Assembly (NCBI GenBank): GCA_013397865.1
Contig: VZTI01003892.1
Coordinates: forward strand, 262,353 to 326,352
DNA: 64,000 nt
Direction: 5' to 3'
From: Struthidea cinerea
Taxonomy: Eukaryota > Chordata > Aves > Passeriformes > Corcoracidae
Made by a program: the position numbers and the translations under genes. The notes below the pieces were generated by a model, which saw only the letters and a program-made list of their open reading frames with translations, was not told where the DNA came from and searched no databases. How positions within the stretch are numbered: the first letter of the stretch is position 1; each line of letters opens with the position of its first letter. This document shows, in pieces, positions 36,480 to 48,392 of this stretch.

Positions 36480-37135
36480 CTTACCCATCCACACAGCTGA
36501 AACTCTGATTCTCATCTTGATTACCACAACATCCTTCTCCTTGGCCTTGGCAGATGCAATCTTGTCTGTCTTATTTCATTCAAAATACCACTGCAAAGAT
36601 AATTTCTCTTGGCTCTTCCTTTTTTTTTTTTTTTTTTGACCAGGCCATCTCTTTCTCCCTGTAGTTTTCAAATAGCAGCTGCTTCTCTACTACAAACTGA
36701 ACCCATTTTGATTGCTCAGACTTCTCAGTTCTCTTCCTCCTTCACCTTCTTGTGCCTTGCTGAGATGCTCCACTCTGATCACACTGCCATGCAAGCTTGG
36801 ATGCCTAATTGTTATATTCCCAAAGTGGTGATTCCCTAAAGACAGTTGCAACGTATCGACAATACTGCCCAATTACCTTTCTCCACAGTTTTCCTTTGAT
36901 GCTCTAAAGAAAACTTTGACAACAGTCAGATTGTGAGTGTGCTGAAAATACTGCCTGGCATATGGCCAACATTATCCCACTGTCTCCTCATGTTTCCCCC
37001 TCTTTTTAGTTTCTCTTAATTGCAGCCTCTTAAGAGCAGTGATCTTTTTGTTCTGTGTTTGTACAGCATCAAACACAGTGAACTCTCCATCTGCAGCTAA
37101 GTATCAGGTACACAGCATAAATATAAACAATAATG
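36480..37135 (+). repeat. Ancient L2/CR1-type LINE, C-terminus and 3' end
   Basis: Near 36519 one + frame reads DYHNILLLGLGRCNL. This matches the DYCN-LL-GLP motif found near the C-terminus of L2/CR1-type LINE reverse transcriptases; a GACCAGGCCATCTCTTTCTC block follows after a T-run. The stretch GTCTCCTCATGTTTCCCCCT, then CTTGTTCTGTGTTTGTACAGC-type sequence (near 37048-37070), is a familiar 3' UTR of ancient amniote LINEs, and the element ends in an AATA-rich tail about 37118-37135. The frame is broken by stops and a T17 run. Confidence 0.55.
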
Positions 37136-40100
37136 AAATTAAAGAGTTTCACGATTTCTTTGAGAAAATACTGCAGGGCAGAGCCTGAGGAATTGCCAGT
37201 AAAGCTCAAGTTACATTTGTTACGGAGGACTACACTTACGCAAATTTTCCTGGCACACTTTTTAATTTCTATAGGAAATTGTAATATTTCTAGGTGGCAT
37301 TTCTGGCAAAATGTTATTTAAAAATATATTCCGTCAGAAATCAAAAATATTTCAGAGCTTAAAAAATTAAGAAAAAGCCTTTTTGCAGGGCTGTTGGCAC
37401 AGTTTTAAGCAAGAACTTCACAAATTACTGCGCTGTACATTAAATCCTGAGGTAAGATTTACTGTGAAGGCAATTATGGTACAGGGAAACCCAGCATTAC
37501 AAATGTTGCTATGCTTATTGAGCCACCAAAAGACCTTGAATTCCTAATATTTATATATCCAAAGACCAAACTTTTAAAATCTGTGTGCCCAGATGACAAC
37601 TGCATCATTTACTTGAGCCTCATCACACAAAACCGACTTAAATTAGGGATATGTGCAGTGGATATTAGATTCACAGCATAAAAGTGCTAAAATTAGGGGT
37701 CAACAACAACAAAAAGCAGAACTAGGAATGCTGAGGTTTGATTTCTTTGCTCTGTGTGTATAAGAATTCGTTGCTGAGTTTTGTTACTCTGGCACTCCAA
37801 GAATCAAGCAAACATTCCCACCAAAACAGGAGCCTTTATAGATTTCTTTAGTCCCACTTTCTAGTCTGCTCAGAAATACATTCTGTAAAAAAACCCAAAC
37901 AAACTAAAAAACCCCCAAAAACTTACAAGAACTGTACATAAATGTTAGGCATATTTAGCAGAATGAAATGCAAATGAACTACCTTTGGACTTCCCAAGTT
38001 AGTCTGTAACAACTGATGATAGATGCATTCCTAGTATGCCACAAGCACTATGTGTTAGTCTAGCTCACCTTGGTGAACTGCTTTGTGAGCATATGAGAAT
38101 ACTCATTGCCTCATCCATAATTTAAAATCAATGACACTATATCAAGGCAATGATTTAGTAAAATGTATTTCTCCATTAGCTACTGGTAATTGGAAGCTGA
38201 ATGTGCACTCTGCTGACCCAAGCAACAACTGTCACAGCAACTTCAATTAAAAAAAAACGTAGAAAAGTCTCTCAGTCAGACTTCTTTTTCAAACAAACCG
38301 AAAGAAATGCTTCCTTTCAAAAAAAAAAAAAAAAAAGAAGAAAACAGTGCCCNNNNNNNNAAAAAAAAAGAAGAAAACAGTGCCCTCCTTTGGATCAGAT
38401 ATCAACACTCTCCAGTTCAGAATACAGCAAGAAAATCCCTTCCAGAAGAGTCAAGTCTGGTATTGCATCCTTTAGCTGATTCCCATGGGTCCATCTTTGG
38501 AATTTAGCCAAAAGAATAATGATTTAAAATCTTATCTGAGAGATACCACCCCGAAACCCCACATATCTCATGCTATGCTTGCCATGGACATGGACAGGGG
38601 AATATTTATTAAATTTAACACTTTATGCAGCAGTCCTTCAAACCAGCCTCAATCTAAATGACAAGGGGTCCACTTCCAGACACTTATTTAGGGACATTAC
38701 AAAATGGCTTGGAAATGTCTCCCCTACTTTCATTAGAGAGGATAATTTGCATACAAAGCAATGGATTTTAGAAAACTCTCAGATAATCAAATAAAATAGC
38801 TGTAGAGTTCTGGGGTCCATACACATGCAAAGCATACAACACACAGAGCATGAATAATTAGCATTTATGAATGTCAAACTCATCACTGAAGTCTGGCTGT
38901 TGATTCACAACACTGCTGGAGTGTGGAACTACTGCTTCAGTGGGAACTAATACAAGGAGAAGGACTCAGGTCTACTGGGAAAGTCAAAGATGAAGGGGAC
39001 CTTCTGTGGAAAAAAATATCAAGAAAAAAGATGTCTCCTTTTCCTTTTGTAAGGCAAATACATCCTCTCACAGTTTGGTCTGACTAATGAGAAAAGTACT
39101 GTAAAGAGTCACATCCTGAGAGGATGTTTAGATGGGTTTGTTTGCTTCCTAACCACAATTTTCCTCAGAGTTTGTCAAAGGAAAAACCATGCATGTATCT
39201 TAGGATCTGTCTCTTCATACACTAGATGAGGAGAACTAATAAGCCCTTTTTTTTTTCTTTTACAGAGAATCCATGGAGCTTAGGAAAACTCTTCACCCAT
39301 TAATTTCTTGTATGTGCAGACACGTTCACTTTCTGTCTGAAACTGTTCCAATGAAACACCTCTAAAGTTACTGCATTTCATTCCCAAAGGACAAAACCCA
39401 TGATAATTATAAAGCAATCTCAAATTTGCACTATGAAGGTATCATTTCACGTTAAGTTGTTCATTGCAGTTTTCCTGAAAGTAAGGCCAGATTTCCCACC
39501 CATCCCTCTCCCCAGAGCAGGTACTAGGCTCTTGCCTTATATTTATGATCAAAGCCTAGGAAGATGTGAACCACAGCACGAGGCTTTCAGGTCCTCCTCA
39601 TGTTTACAGAAATTTCAGCTGAAGCACAGACACATGAAGGCTTCTTGCTGCTCCTTCATATGCTCCATATTTTGGACCATGCCACATAATTCCATCATTA
39701 GACTTGCAACTTCTGAGAACAACTTTTCTGTTTGTTGGCTTTTGGTGAGTTTTTTTGGTAGCAGACATTCACACAGAATATGTACTGTTACTGTTGCACG
39801 GGCCTTGCAGCTGGTTCTCACTACATGAGGTATTACAACTCTTGCAGTTGTATCCTGGACTGTGTCCAAATAATGGTGTATTTCCTCCTGTATCTTGAAA
39901 TGATACACTTTCATAACATCTTAGCTTTGATGCCCTATAAAAAAAGAGATTTGTTTGGGCCCAAAGAGGTGTTAGAAGCATTAATGCCCATGGCTAAAAA
40001 GTACAACGTTTAAAACAATCCAAATATTATTTTTTCAGGTCAAACCATTTACAGAGTAGCATTTTTGAATCTTGGAGGTTGGCATTTCTGTCACATCTTC

Positions 40101-41700
40101 ATTCTTTCCTTCTTGAATAGTTTACTTGGTTTGGAAATTGAGTTTCATTTAGTTCTTACTGTTTTCTCTTTTCTCCACCTACTTTCAGCTTTCCCAAATC
40201 AAAACAGAAAACCTTTTCTTCAAGATGATGCAATTCCCACCCATGAAATTTGGTAAGCAAAGCCACTCAAACACAAGTATAAGCAATAACACCTTGGAAC
40301 CACTTTCACAGTCTCAAAAAAAGAAAAAAAATTAAACTTCTGAAGAAAACCCCTTGCCTTGATAAAACATTTTAAAAATGAAACATGGGAACAAAGTGAG
40401 TGCTCCACCATTTAAAATCTGTGACTCATGGATTTCAAGTACCAGAATTTTTCCTTAATACACTCAGATACTTCACATTTGTGTTCAGCTTCTGCCAGGG
40501 TTCACAGGTATCCTTCTTTTAGCTTTCATTCCTTATCACAAGTCATGCATTTTAGAAATAAAACCCACGAAGATTCTCACATAATTTCAGGGGTTTTTTT
40601 TAAGGAAACACCAACTATTTTAAGACTCATGATAAAAGTAAGATCTACGCATAATTTTACTAAAGTTCCCATTTTATAGGGGAAAAAATATGTCCAAAGA
40701 ACCCCTCCTCCTCCAGAAATTGTTTTTATCATACATGAAAACATCTCTCGCTCTCAACTGAGATTTCCCTGCTGTGGTATTGTTGTAAGCACTATTGATC
40801 ATCAAGTCCATTAAACACATTAGTCACCTTAAATAATTCATCTTCCCAGACCAGCTTTGGCCACAGATGCCGTCAGCAATAACCCTCCAGGAGACTTGTA
40901 CTAAAGAAAAGCCAGCGTAGCTACAGCTCAAATAGGTAACATCCAAAAATAAGCAAGAAACAAATGACGGAGCAAATATGTCACATGATTGCATTCCACT
41001 GCAGATTCTTCTAGAAACCAGATGTGTGACAACAGGAAACTTGAGATCTTCAAATGGGGCATCTGCATGCAAGCGACAATAATATTTATTAAAGTATGGG
41101 GCTTTGAAAAAGTAGATATACACACATGGACTGTCGTTCTTTGACTGACACACACCTTATTCTGCAGAGTGCTCCAAGTGAGGAGCAGCAGCCTGCTTAC
41201 ACGCTTTGGTCACTGCTTCAGCAGAGAAAATGACAAATGCCATATTTGTTTCAGCTAATAAGTCATCAAGGGCTTGGAATTCTGCCTGGTACTCTGGACC
41301 CAGTCCTCTTCACCAGTTGCATATTACAGGGCTGTGAACAAGCAAAAATCCTCCCTTGGTACACACACAAAGTACCCAAGACCAGCTTATGCAGTTCCAC
41401 GACTCTCTTTCAAAGCCTGCAGCAACGGCAGGCAGACCAGTAAGAGTATCCAGTGCAGTTCATCAAGCCCAGAGTAGGCAGGATTCAGGCCATGAAGAGA
41501 TCGCATCTGATTTTGCAAAAAAGGTTTGAAATGGCAAAATACTTTATGGATCTCCCCTATTTTTACCCCTGGTAAGTGGTAAGGTTTAGAGAGAAGATGC
41601 AGAAGAACTAGTAGGCTGACACCTCTGACCGATAGGTAAAGCTTTGTAAAGGGAAGGCCCGGTAAAATCATGGCTCTGGCCTGTTGCTTAGCCTAAGAAA
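37136..41700. other. No genes recognised; contains an assembly gap
   Basis: AT-rich DNA. An 8-N gap lies at 38353-38360. The remaining open frames, including a 142-codon one at 39400-39828, show no domain or splice context. Confidence 0.45.
38353..38360. other. Assembly gap (8 N) with duplicated flanks
   Basis: The 16 bases GAAGAAAACAGTGCCC, each copy preceded by an A-run, occur at 38337-38352 and again at 38370-38385, on either side of the Ns. Two overlapping contig ends at a homopolymer were probably joined without merging. Confidence 0.9.
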
Positions 41701-41705
41701 TGGAC

Positions 41706-42319
41706 TGTGGGAGAATGACCCAGCTAGAATAGAGGAAGTGAGGCTTGCTGTGTGAATGCCTCGTGCCCGCACCATGGTGTTTGGTGGTTGGTTAAATTGG
41801 GTTTGTTGTGCCTTAAAACTATGTAAACTAACAACCAACTAAGGGCATAAAAAGGCCTGGTTTTTTGCAAATAAAGTTCCTCCTTTGCACCTGCCTGGGG
41901 ACTCCTCACTGCTCCATATTGTGGATGCTGAAAAGCTTTGGTAGAGAAATCTTTCAGCTTTTCTGCAGCATTCTGTGAGAACTTTGCAGTTCTCACGGAA
42001 GCTATGAAAAACACTGCTATGAGTTCTTGTAAACTAATTATTTATCTTGCACCTGGGTTTGTTATGCGAGATTGTTATGGTTCTAGCTTTCTAATATTTT
42101 GGAATAAGTGTCTTGGAGCTTGACCAGTCCCCTCAGGGGGTGGATGGCTGAGCACCCAATTGTCTTATGCCATTCAACACACTCTTTGTGATCCATGCTA
42201 TAAAAGATGAATTCATTAATTAATAAAGGTCAAAACTGCTTTCCCTTCTGAACTTAGTTGTGACATTCCTTGCCATCAGTGTTGCTCACAGCGACACCAT
42301 ATCGCTACAGACACCCTGT
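41706..42319 (+). mobile_element. Older LTR-like element, split by a nested LTR
   Basis: The left part (41706-41913) begins TGTGGGAGAATG and has an ATAAAAA box at 41847 and AATAAA at 41870-41875, about 23 bp apart, followed by U5-like sequence. It is interrupted by a younger LTR at 41920-42296. The U5 seems to resume at 42303 with CGCTACAGACA. The 9-mer TGGACTGTG occurs at 41701-41709 and 42320-42328 and may mark the insertion flanks, but the right end then does not finish in CA. Outer boundaries are therefore tentative. Confidence 0.45.
41920..42296 (+). mobile_element. Solo ERV LTR (377 bp) nested in another LTR
   Basis: It starts TGTGGATGCT and ends CACAGCGACA, with a perfect 6-bp duplication CCATAT at 41914-41919 and 42297-42302. 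TATAAAA is at 42199-42205 and AATAAA at 42222-42227, 23 bp apart, with about 70 bases of U5 after it. A 9-bp perfect hairpin lies in U3 at 41975-41996. No internal or coding retroviral sequence is present. The duplication size fits a class II (ERVK-type) element. Confidence 0.7.
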
Positions 42320-45300
42320 TGGACTGTGTACCAATGTCTGCCTTGCTGCTACAGCACAAGGCAACTTACTCTGCTCCTGAAACCAGCTCTAATTCTGAGG
42401 CCAGCACTGAAATCTGTACTTAAATTACATAGCTTAAGTATTCAAACTAGAGATCTCAGCACTTAAACTGTTGTGCAGAAAGTTTCTGCGGCTGCGTTGA
42501 GATCCATCCATTTCTGGAATCCTCTTACAAAGTAAAATCTATTAGTATTATATGCATTTAATTGTTGGTTAATCAACAAGATTTCTTTGGATTAAGCCTC
42601 CCCCATCCATTTGACAATGACAATTTTAATGTCTACACATTTAAATTCTGAAATGCTTTGCATTTATCTGCACTATGGAACAGAAGAAGCAAACAGGTCA
42701 GCTGGTTACAGACCTGGAGGGGCCTAGGGATGGCCAAGAAGAAGGAAGAGTTCCTGTGTTCTGGGTCACACTCACTTCAGAAGGATGCTAGTGGTCAGAT
42801 ACATTGTCAAAAGCAGAAGGAACACACACCCTGGGACAGCACTGCCAAATGCTTTACATCTCTGTATTCCAAAGACGTGGAGGAAATATTTAGTATGACT
42901 ATAGAGTGATGAAAGAAAAAAAGTGTCTCATCATTTTCTACACTGGTACCCTCCAGTGAGCTAACCAAGAATTTCCTAGTGTCTTTAATGAACACTGTGA
43001 AATATTATCAGAGATGCAGAAATTACCTGAGGCCTGCTCCTGAATTACTGCCATCTCTAGAATCATAGATCAATGGACTGAAGCAGAAAGGGCTTTCATT
43101 CAAAGAGAGGAGCAGATTGATCATTCCAAAGTCCAGGGAAGAGTCCTGTTCTGCTGCCCAGTGCACATATGCTGAGGCACCTAGGTAAGAATGATGATGT
43201 ATCAGATGAAAGAAAAAGGAACAGGAAATGGAAAAGCACACACTAGTGAAATATAGATAGGCTCACCCATTGTCTGGTCACTGTCTGGTTTACACAGGAA
43301 TCATAACAGAATCGAACTTTAAGGAGTATGTGAAGCAGTAGATTTTTAAATTTTTGGGGTTTTTTGTTTTTTTTTAATTTAGAAGACAGATGTTCTCCAA
43401 GTCTAGAATGACACATGACAGGAAATCTGAGGGTAGAATGTACAAATGTGAAGGAAAGTGGGTCTATTTTAAGACATACCTACCAGATGTTATGAACAAG
43501 TCACTCATTTTGAGAGAGTGGGTCCAAATAAAAGAAAAAAATATTTATGCAGAAAAGAGCAATATGTATGCATTCATGAAAATCAAATGTAGTGAATCAG
43601 GGGATATGAGTACAAGTGGGCAGTTGTGGATGGTTTCTAGGTGGTGATTTTGGATGCAACTTCAGAAGCAGCATTTGCAAATAACGATGGGCATCTGCAT
43701 AACATGAGCATCTCAAAATTTGGAAGACAATCTCATCCTCAACATGGCTTGTAAGTACCTTAAACTAGCAAGGGGTGAGTGAGAAAGGAAGCAGAGGAAG
43801 AAAATAAACACCTAGGACACCTACTGACAAGCATAAACATACCTCAGCTTACAGATTAAATCTGTGAACAACACATTTCGTACACTTCTGTCACCACCTT
43901 AGGAAACTGTTGTTCTGCAAGTAGGTTACTGTCCCACGGTGTCAGTCAGCCTAGCACTGAACATCCTATGAATTCGCTGGTACGATTAATGCTTTATTAG
44001 CATGCACTAAACATGCCACAGTTCCCTCTGTCAAAGTTCATTAAAAGAGAAATGGACTGGCAGCTGCCATTTCCTAACAAGGAATGTAGTTTTAAAATGC
44101 TGTGGTTTATACATAGTGGGAAACTGATATGTTGGATGCATTTTAGAATGTTTTGTGTAAGAAAAATAATTCCTAATACTACTCTTTGCACAGAACTTAT
44201 TGTCTTATTTGAAAGAAAAATAAAAATCAAAAGAAGTATTTTTGGATTTGTTTTTAAATGAGTCGCCTAAAAACAGAAGAATGCATTTCCTAAGAATGTA
44301 CAATGTAGTCTCCTTAGTTCAGAATCTTTTAGTGGCTTACTTACTACACTGCATTGGTTACATCATATACATCCACATTTGCAAAACTTGCATTCAAGTT
44401 AGACTCTTGATCAAACCGCTGTATAACAAAAGCAGAAGAACATATTAGGACTGTACCTGATGGAAGATCAGCCATTACACCTGCATTGCAACAAGGATCT
44501 TACCTACCAACAGTGCTCTGACTCTGTCCCAGTGTTCTCTGAAAGCAACAGTAACCTTCTTTTACTTGAGTGTTTTTCTGACTTAAAAATATCCCAAAAC
44601 TTTTCTATTATTGATACGCAGAAAGTACCAGAGCAACAGAAGGCACATCTAGAGGATTACAGCTTTGGGACAAGGAGTCAGTGAGGTTTTGCTAAGTGGT
44701 GCAGACAGCAAAAATGTCTCTCAACCGACTAAACTCTTCCCTCTTTGAAATAGAGCCACTGAAAATTGTTTCCAAAAAGCATTGCAGCTGCGTACTCACA
44801 GAGATAAGGAATTAGCACTGTAATACAAATGAAGCAGGTGAAGAGGGCTGTTGAATGTTTTGATGCAGTAACTCAGTTTGTAAGTGCAAGGCTGAACCCT
44901 AAAGGAGTGGTATTGAAGTCTGCCTCAACCATGCTGCTATAAGCACTGTTACACTGCTGGTATAAATAGGAGTCATAGCACATGCTGCGGTTTAGCTAAA
45001 ATACTCCATAAATCCATACTTAACTCAGAGCCAACTTCCTTTTCAGGTCACTGTTAAATCACTTTAATTAGAAAACAGTTACACAGTACTTACAATAATA
45101 AAAATTAAACCTACTACCAGGCAGGTTTAGCTACAGTGTTTTAAATCTAAGGATCTACATCCTTCTTCAATTGTGCCCTTGACACAGACCAACTACAAAT
45201 TCCTGAGCTTCATTTTGGTACCAAGCCTGAAGACATTCTTGGGCATTTATCTACTGCTTTCCTGGTCATCACAACCAGACAGTGATCTACTGATGTGCTT

Positions 45301-47047
45301 GTTATCAACACTCATCAAAACCGGGCCGGCACATGGCTACGTGAACTGATATTATTGCTATAAAGTCAAACAAAAGGTTCAGGAGCAGCTGTAAAAGATG
45401 CTGTCCCCATACTTCCCCTGCCATCAACCTCCTCTGACAGTTCCTGACACCTATTTTAAAAGGCAGCCAGACAGCTGCTCAGCATTCCACAACGTCTGCT
45501 CAACTTGGTAATGAAACCCTCAGAAAGATGAACTATTTTATAACCAAATTAACTTTTACAATAATGTCCATTACTCCAGTGAAAATAATTCACTCATGGA
45601 AATAACTAAACTCCTTGTGCTGTGACAGTTAATTCCATTCATAGCTTTCTTTTAAGCTTTTTTCTTCCTCTGTCTGCTGCTGTTCCTTTATGTTCCTCCT
45701 TTTAAAAGAAACATGGTGACAGCAAGAAATGGGTACTTTAACATGGCATCTCCTGTCCAAAGATGTTTTTTCACTAGTAAAATACCAGGACACCACCAAA
45801 GAAAATGTTTCTCACCATAGCACTCATAGAAACAAGCAAGCCACAGATAATTCTACAGTGCCTTTAAAGTTTTAGAACACAGGTGCATGTTTAAATATGA
45901 AGACTCTTAGGGGAAGAAAGAAACAAGATCACACTGTAGACTTCTTTTAAATCCCATCTCTGTGTTGGTAAATGAGTCTCCCATGAGCAGGCTGTGTAAG
46001 TCTCCCACAAACTTGATTCCCAGGTCCTCATGGGAAGCAAAGGGTTTCTGTAAACAGTGCAGGTCCTGAGTCCCATGTTGCCTTTGTTTATATACACGTG
46101 CATACAGGCAAATACATGCACCCAAAGACATGTATCTATACCTTCCCTCTCTCCTTCAGAGGTAGAGGCACTGACTGAGGAAGTGAATCAAACAAGCCAT
46201 CTGTCCAAAGGCCCTTCTTTCACAGGGAGCTTTAATGAGCTCTGAAACACTTGCAGAGTGCCTTACTTTTGAGCCTTGGAGTCTGGACTCTGTAGGGCAG
46301 GACAAAAAACTCCTCAGGTAACTTGCTCCTTGGCGCCATATGGAGTGGAATGCACTCGGCACAAATACAAGACCTTGACTCCATAAATTGCAGGGATTGG
46401 TGTATCTCAGGAGACAGCCCAACTCCTCCCTGAATCATATGCTCCTTCTCCCGGAGGAGCCTTTCTTACTGACTCTTATTAAAATACAGCTTTTGCTCAG
46501 CAACACTTCTGCTAATGGCTTTGATCTAGACATGAATAACAACTGCACAATATCCACACTCACTTGGCTGCTGTGACAGGCTGTCTAAAACCAGCTAATA
46601 ATTTACATGGAAAGTGTATCTACCAGAGGGTACCTGTACAGCCAATAAAATAGAACAATATTGGTACAGGCTCCAGAAGTAAATTACACCAGTTGGATGG
46701 GGGCTTCACGGTTCAGACAAGGTATAGCCCTTAGGTTCCACAAACATACAATTTTTAAAAATTCAGAGGTAACAGATTAACAGATTATATAATTGCATAT
46801 GTTTTTAGAAACTGACCTTCCAAACTAATTTGCTTCTACCATATATAACATGTCTGAGAACATTATAAGACATAATAAAGACAAAAGATCAAAAAGTTTT
46901 CTAGCTTTATCTTCATTACGAGAGCTTCAAAGCATGCTGTTGCATCCCTGAAAGAAGAAAAAAAAAAACCCCAACTGATCCAGAACCCCCTTGTGATGCT
47001 CAAGGATCTAGAATGAAACCAGTAAGTCTCTTTACAGAGTATCAAGA
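42320..47047. other. Long stretch without recognised genes
   Basis: AT-rich unique-looking DNA with scattered T-runs (for example 43357-43380). A TATAAATAGG box lies at about 44962-44971 without other promoter signs. No exon recognised. Confidence 0.45.
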
Positions 47048-47135
47048 ATCATAGAATATGCTGAGTTGAAAGGGACCTGTCAAGATCATCTTGTCCAACC
47101 CCTAGCCTTGGGCAGGAGAACCCCAAGACCAATAA
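47048..47135 (-). repeat. CR1 LINE 3'-end fragment
   Basis: GAATCATAGAATATGCTGAG, then TTGAAAGGGACCTGTCAAGA and TTGTCCAACCCCTAG, is the reverse complement of an avian CR1 3' end. It is a short 5'-truncated copy. Confidence 0.85.
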
Positions 47136-47409
47136 GGTAAATTTTGACCTGGATCTGATCAGTATGAAGCAAAAAATGAGCAGCTCAACACAGTTCTGAA
47201 AATGCAAGACATGCTTGGTTTTCAATAATGTCTGAAAGCAGCTCTCAATAACTGACACCAACAGAAAAGCTAAAATGAAACAAAGCAATTAAAAGATCAG
47301 AAGAAAAAAAAAACAAAAAGCAGCATTACATTTATAATTTCTGTAAGCTGCACCAATTCCAATGGTGACATTAGAGTGGTGAATGGTACCGCATTCACTT
47401 GGTGGCCAT
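47136..47409. other. Spacer between two CR1 copies
   Basis: Unique AT-rich spacer containing an A-run near 47303-47312. Confidence 0.5.
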
Positions 47410-48392
47410 TCACTAGTGGTTTCCCCCAGGACTCACTACTGGGCCCAGTCCAGTTTGATATCTTTATTGCTCTGGATGAGGGATTCGAGTGCACTCTCGG
47501 TAAGCTCGTGGATGACGCCAGGTTGGGTGGAAGTGTTGATCTGCTGGAGGGCAGGAAGGCTCTGCAAAGGGATCTGGACAGGCTGGATCAATGGGCCGAG
47601 GCCGATCATGTGAGGTTCAACAAGGCCAAGTGCCAGGTCCTGCTCTTGGGCTGCAACAACTCCATGCAGCAACACAGGCTGGGGGCAGAGTGGCTGGAAA
47701 ACTGCCCAGTGGAAAAGGACCTGGGGGTGCTGGCCAACAGCAGCTGAACTTGAGCCAGCTGTGCCCAGGTGGCCAAGAAGGCCGATGGCATCCTGGCCTA
47801 GATCAGCAATAGTGTGGCCAGCAGGACCAGGGCAGTGATTGTCCCTCTGTACTCGGCAGTGGTGAGGCCACACCTCGAGTGCTGTGTCCAGTTCTGGGCC
47901 CCTCACGACGAGAAAGACGTTGAGGGGCTGGAGCGTGTCCAGAGAAGGGCAGTGGAGCTGGGGAAGGGTCTGAGGGAGCAGAAGTCCTGTGAGTGGCAGC
48001 TGAGGGAGCTGGGGATGTTCAGTCTGGAGAAAAGGGGGCTTAGGGGGGACCTTATCACTCTCTAGAACTCCCTGAAAGGAGGGTGTGGCCAGGTGGGTGT
48101 CAGCCTCTTCTCCCAGTCAACAAGCAACAGGACAAGAGGAAATGGCCTCAAGTTGCACCAGGGAAGGTTCAGGTTGGACATCAGGAGGAATTTCTTCACG
48201 GAAAGGGTTTTTAACATTGAAATGAAATGCCCAGGGAGGTGATGGAGTCACCATCCCCGGAGGTGTTCAAGAAACAATTGGATGTGACACTCAGTGCCAT
48301 GGTCTGGTTGACACAGTGGTGATCAGTCAAAGGTTGAACTCAATGATCTCAGGGGTCTTTTCCAGCCTAATTAATTCTGTGATTCTGTGTCA
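47410..48392 (+). mobile_element. CR1 LINE, 3' part of RT plus 3' UTR (dead)
   Basis: One + frame reads the CR1 reverse-transcriptase core: TSGFPQDSLLGPVQFDIF, then a VDDA motif in place of the usual FADDT, then FNKAKCQVLLLG. It continues after in-frame stops at about 47745, 47751 and 47800 into VRPHLECCVQFWAP and LERVQRRAVELGKGL, the conserved C-terminal segment. A stop at about 48063 and the standard 3' UTR follow, ending near 48392 in two ATTCTGTG units, the usual CR1 tail. The reading frame is not shifted, only interrupted by stops. The copy is 5'-truncated, lacking the endonuclease and most of the RT. It is a dead insertion upstream of SCOC. Confidence 0.92.

Noticed and set aside
39400..39828. 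142-codon open frame
   Set aside because: No domain or codon bias, and overlapping frames on the other strand; likely chance.
43058..43140. Possible minus-strand CR1 (AGAATCATAGATCAATGG)
   Set aside because: Only the first few bases resemble the CR1 end; the rest does not follow the expected order.
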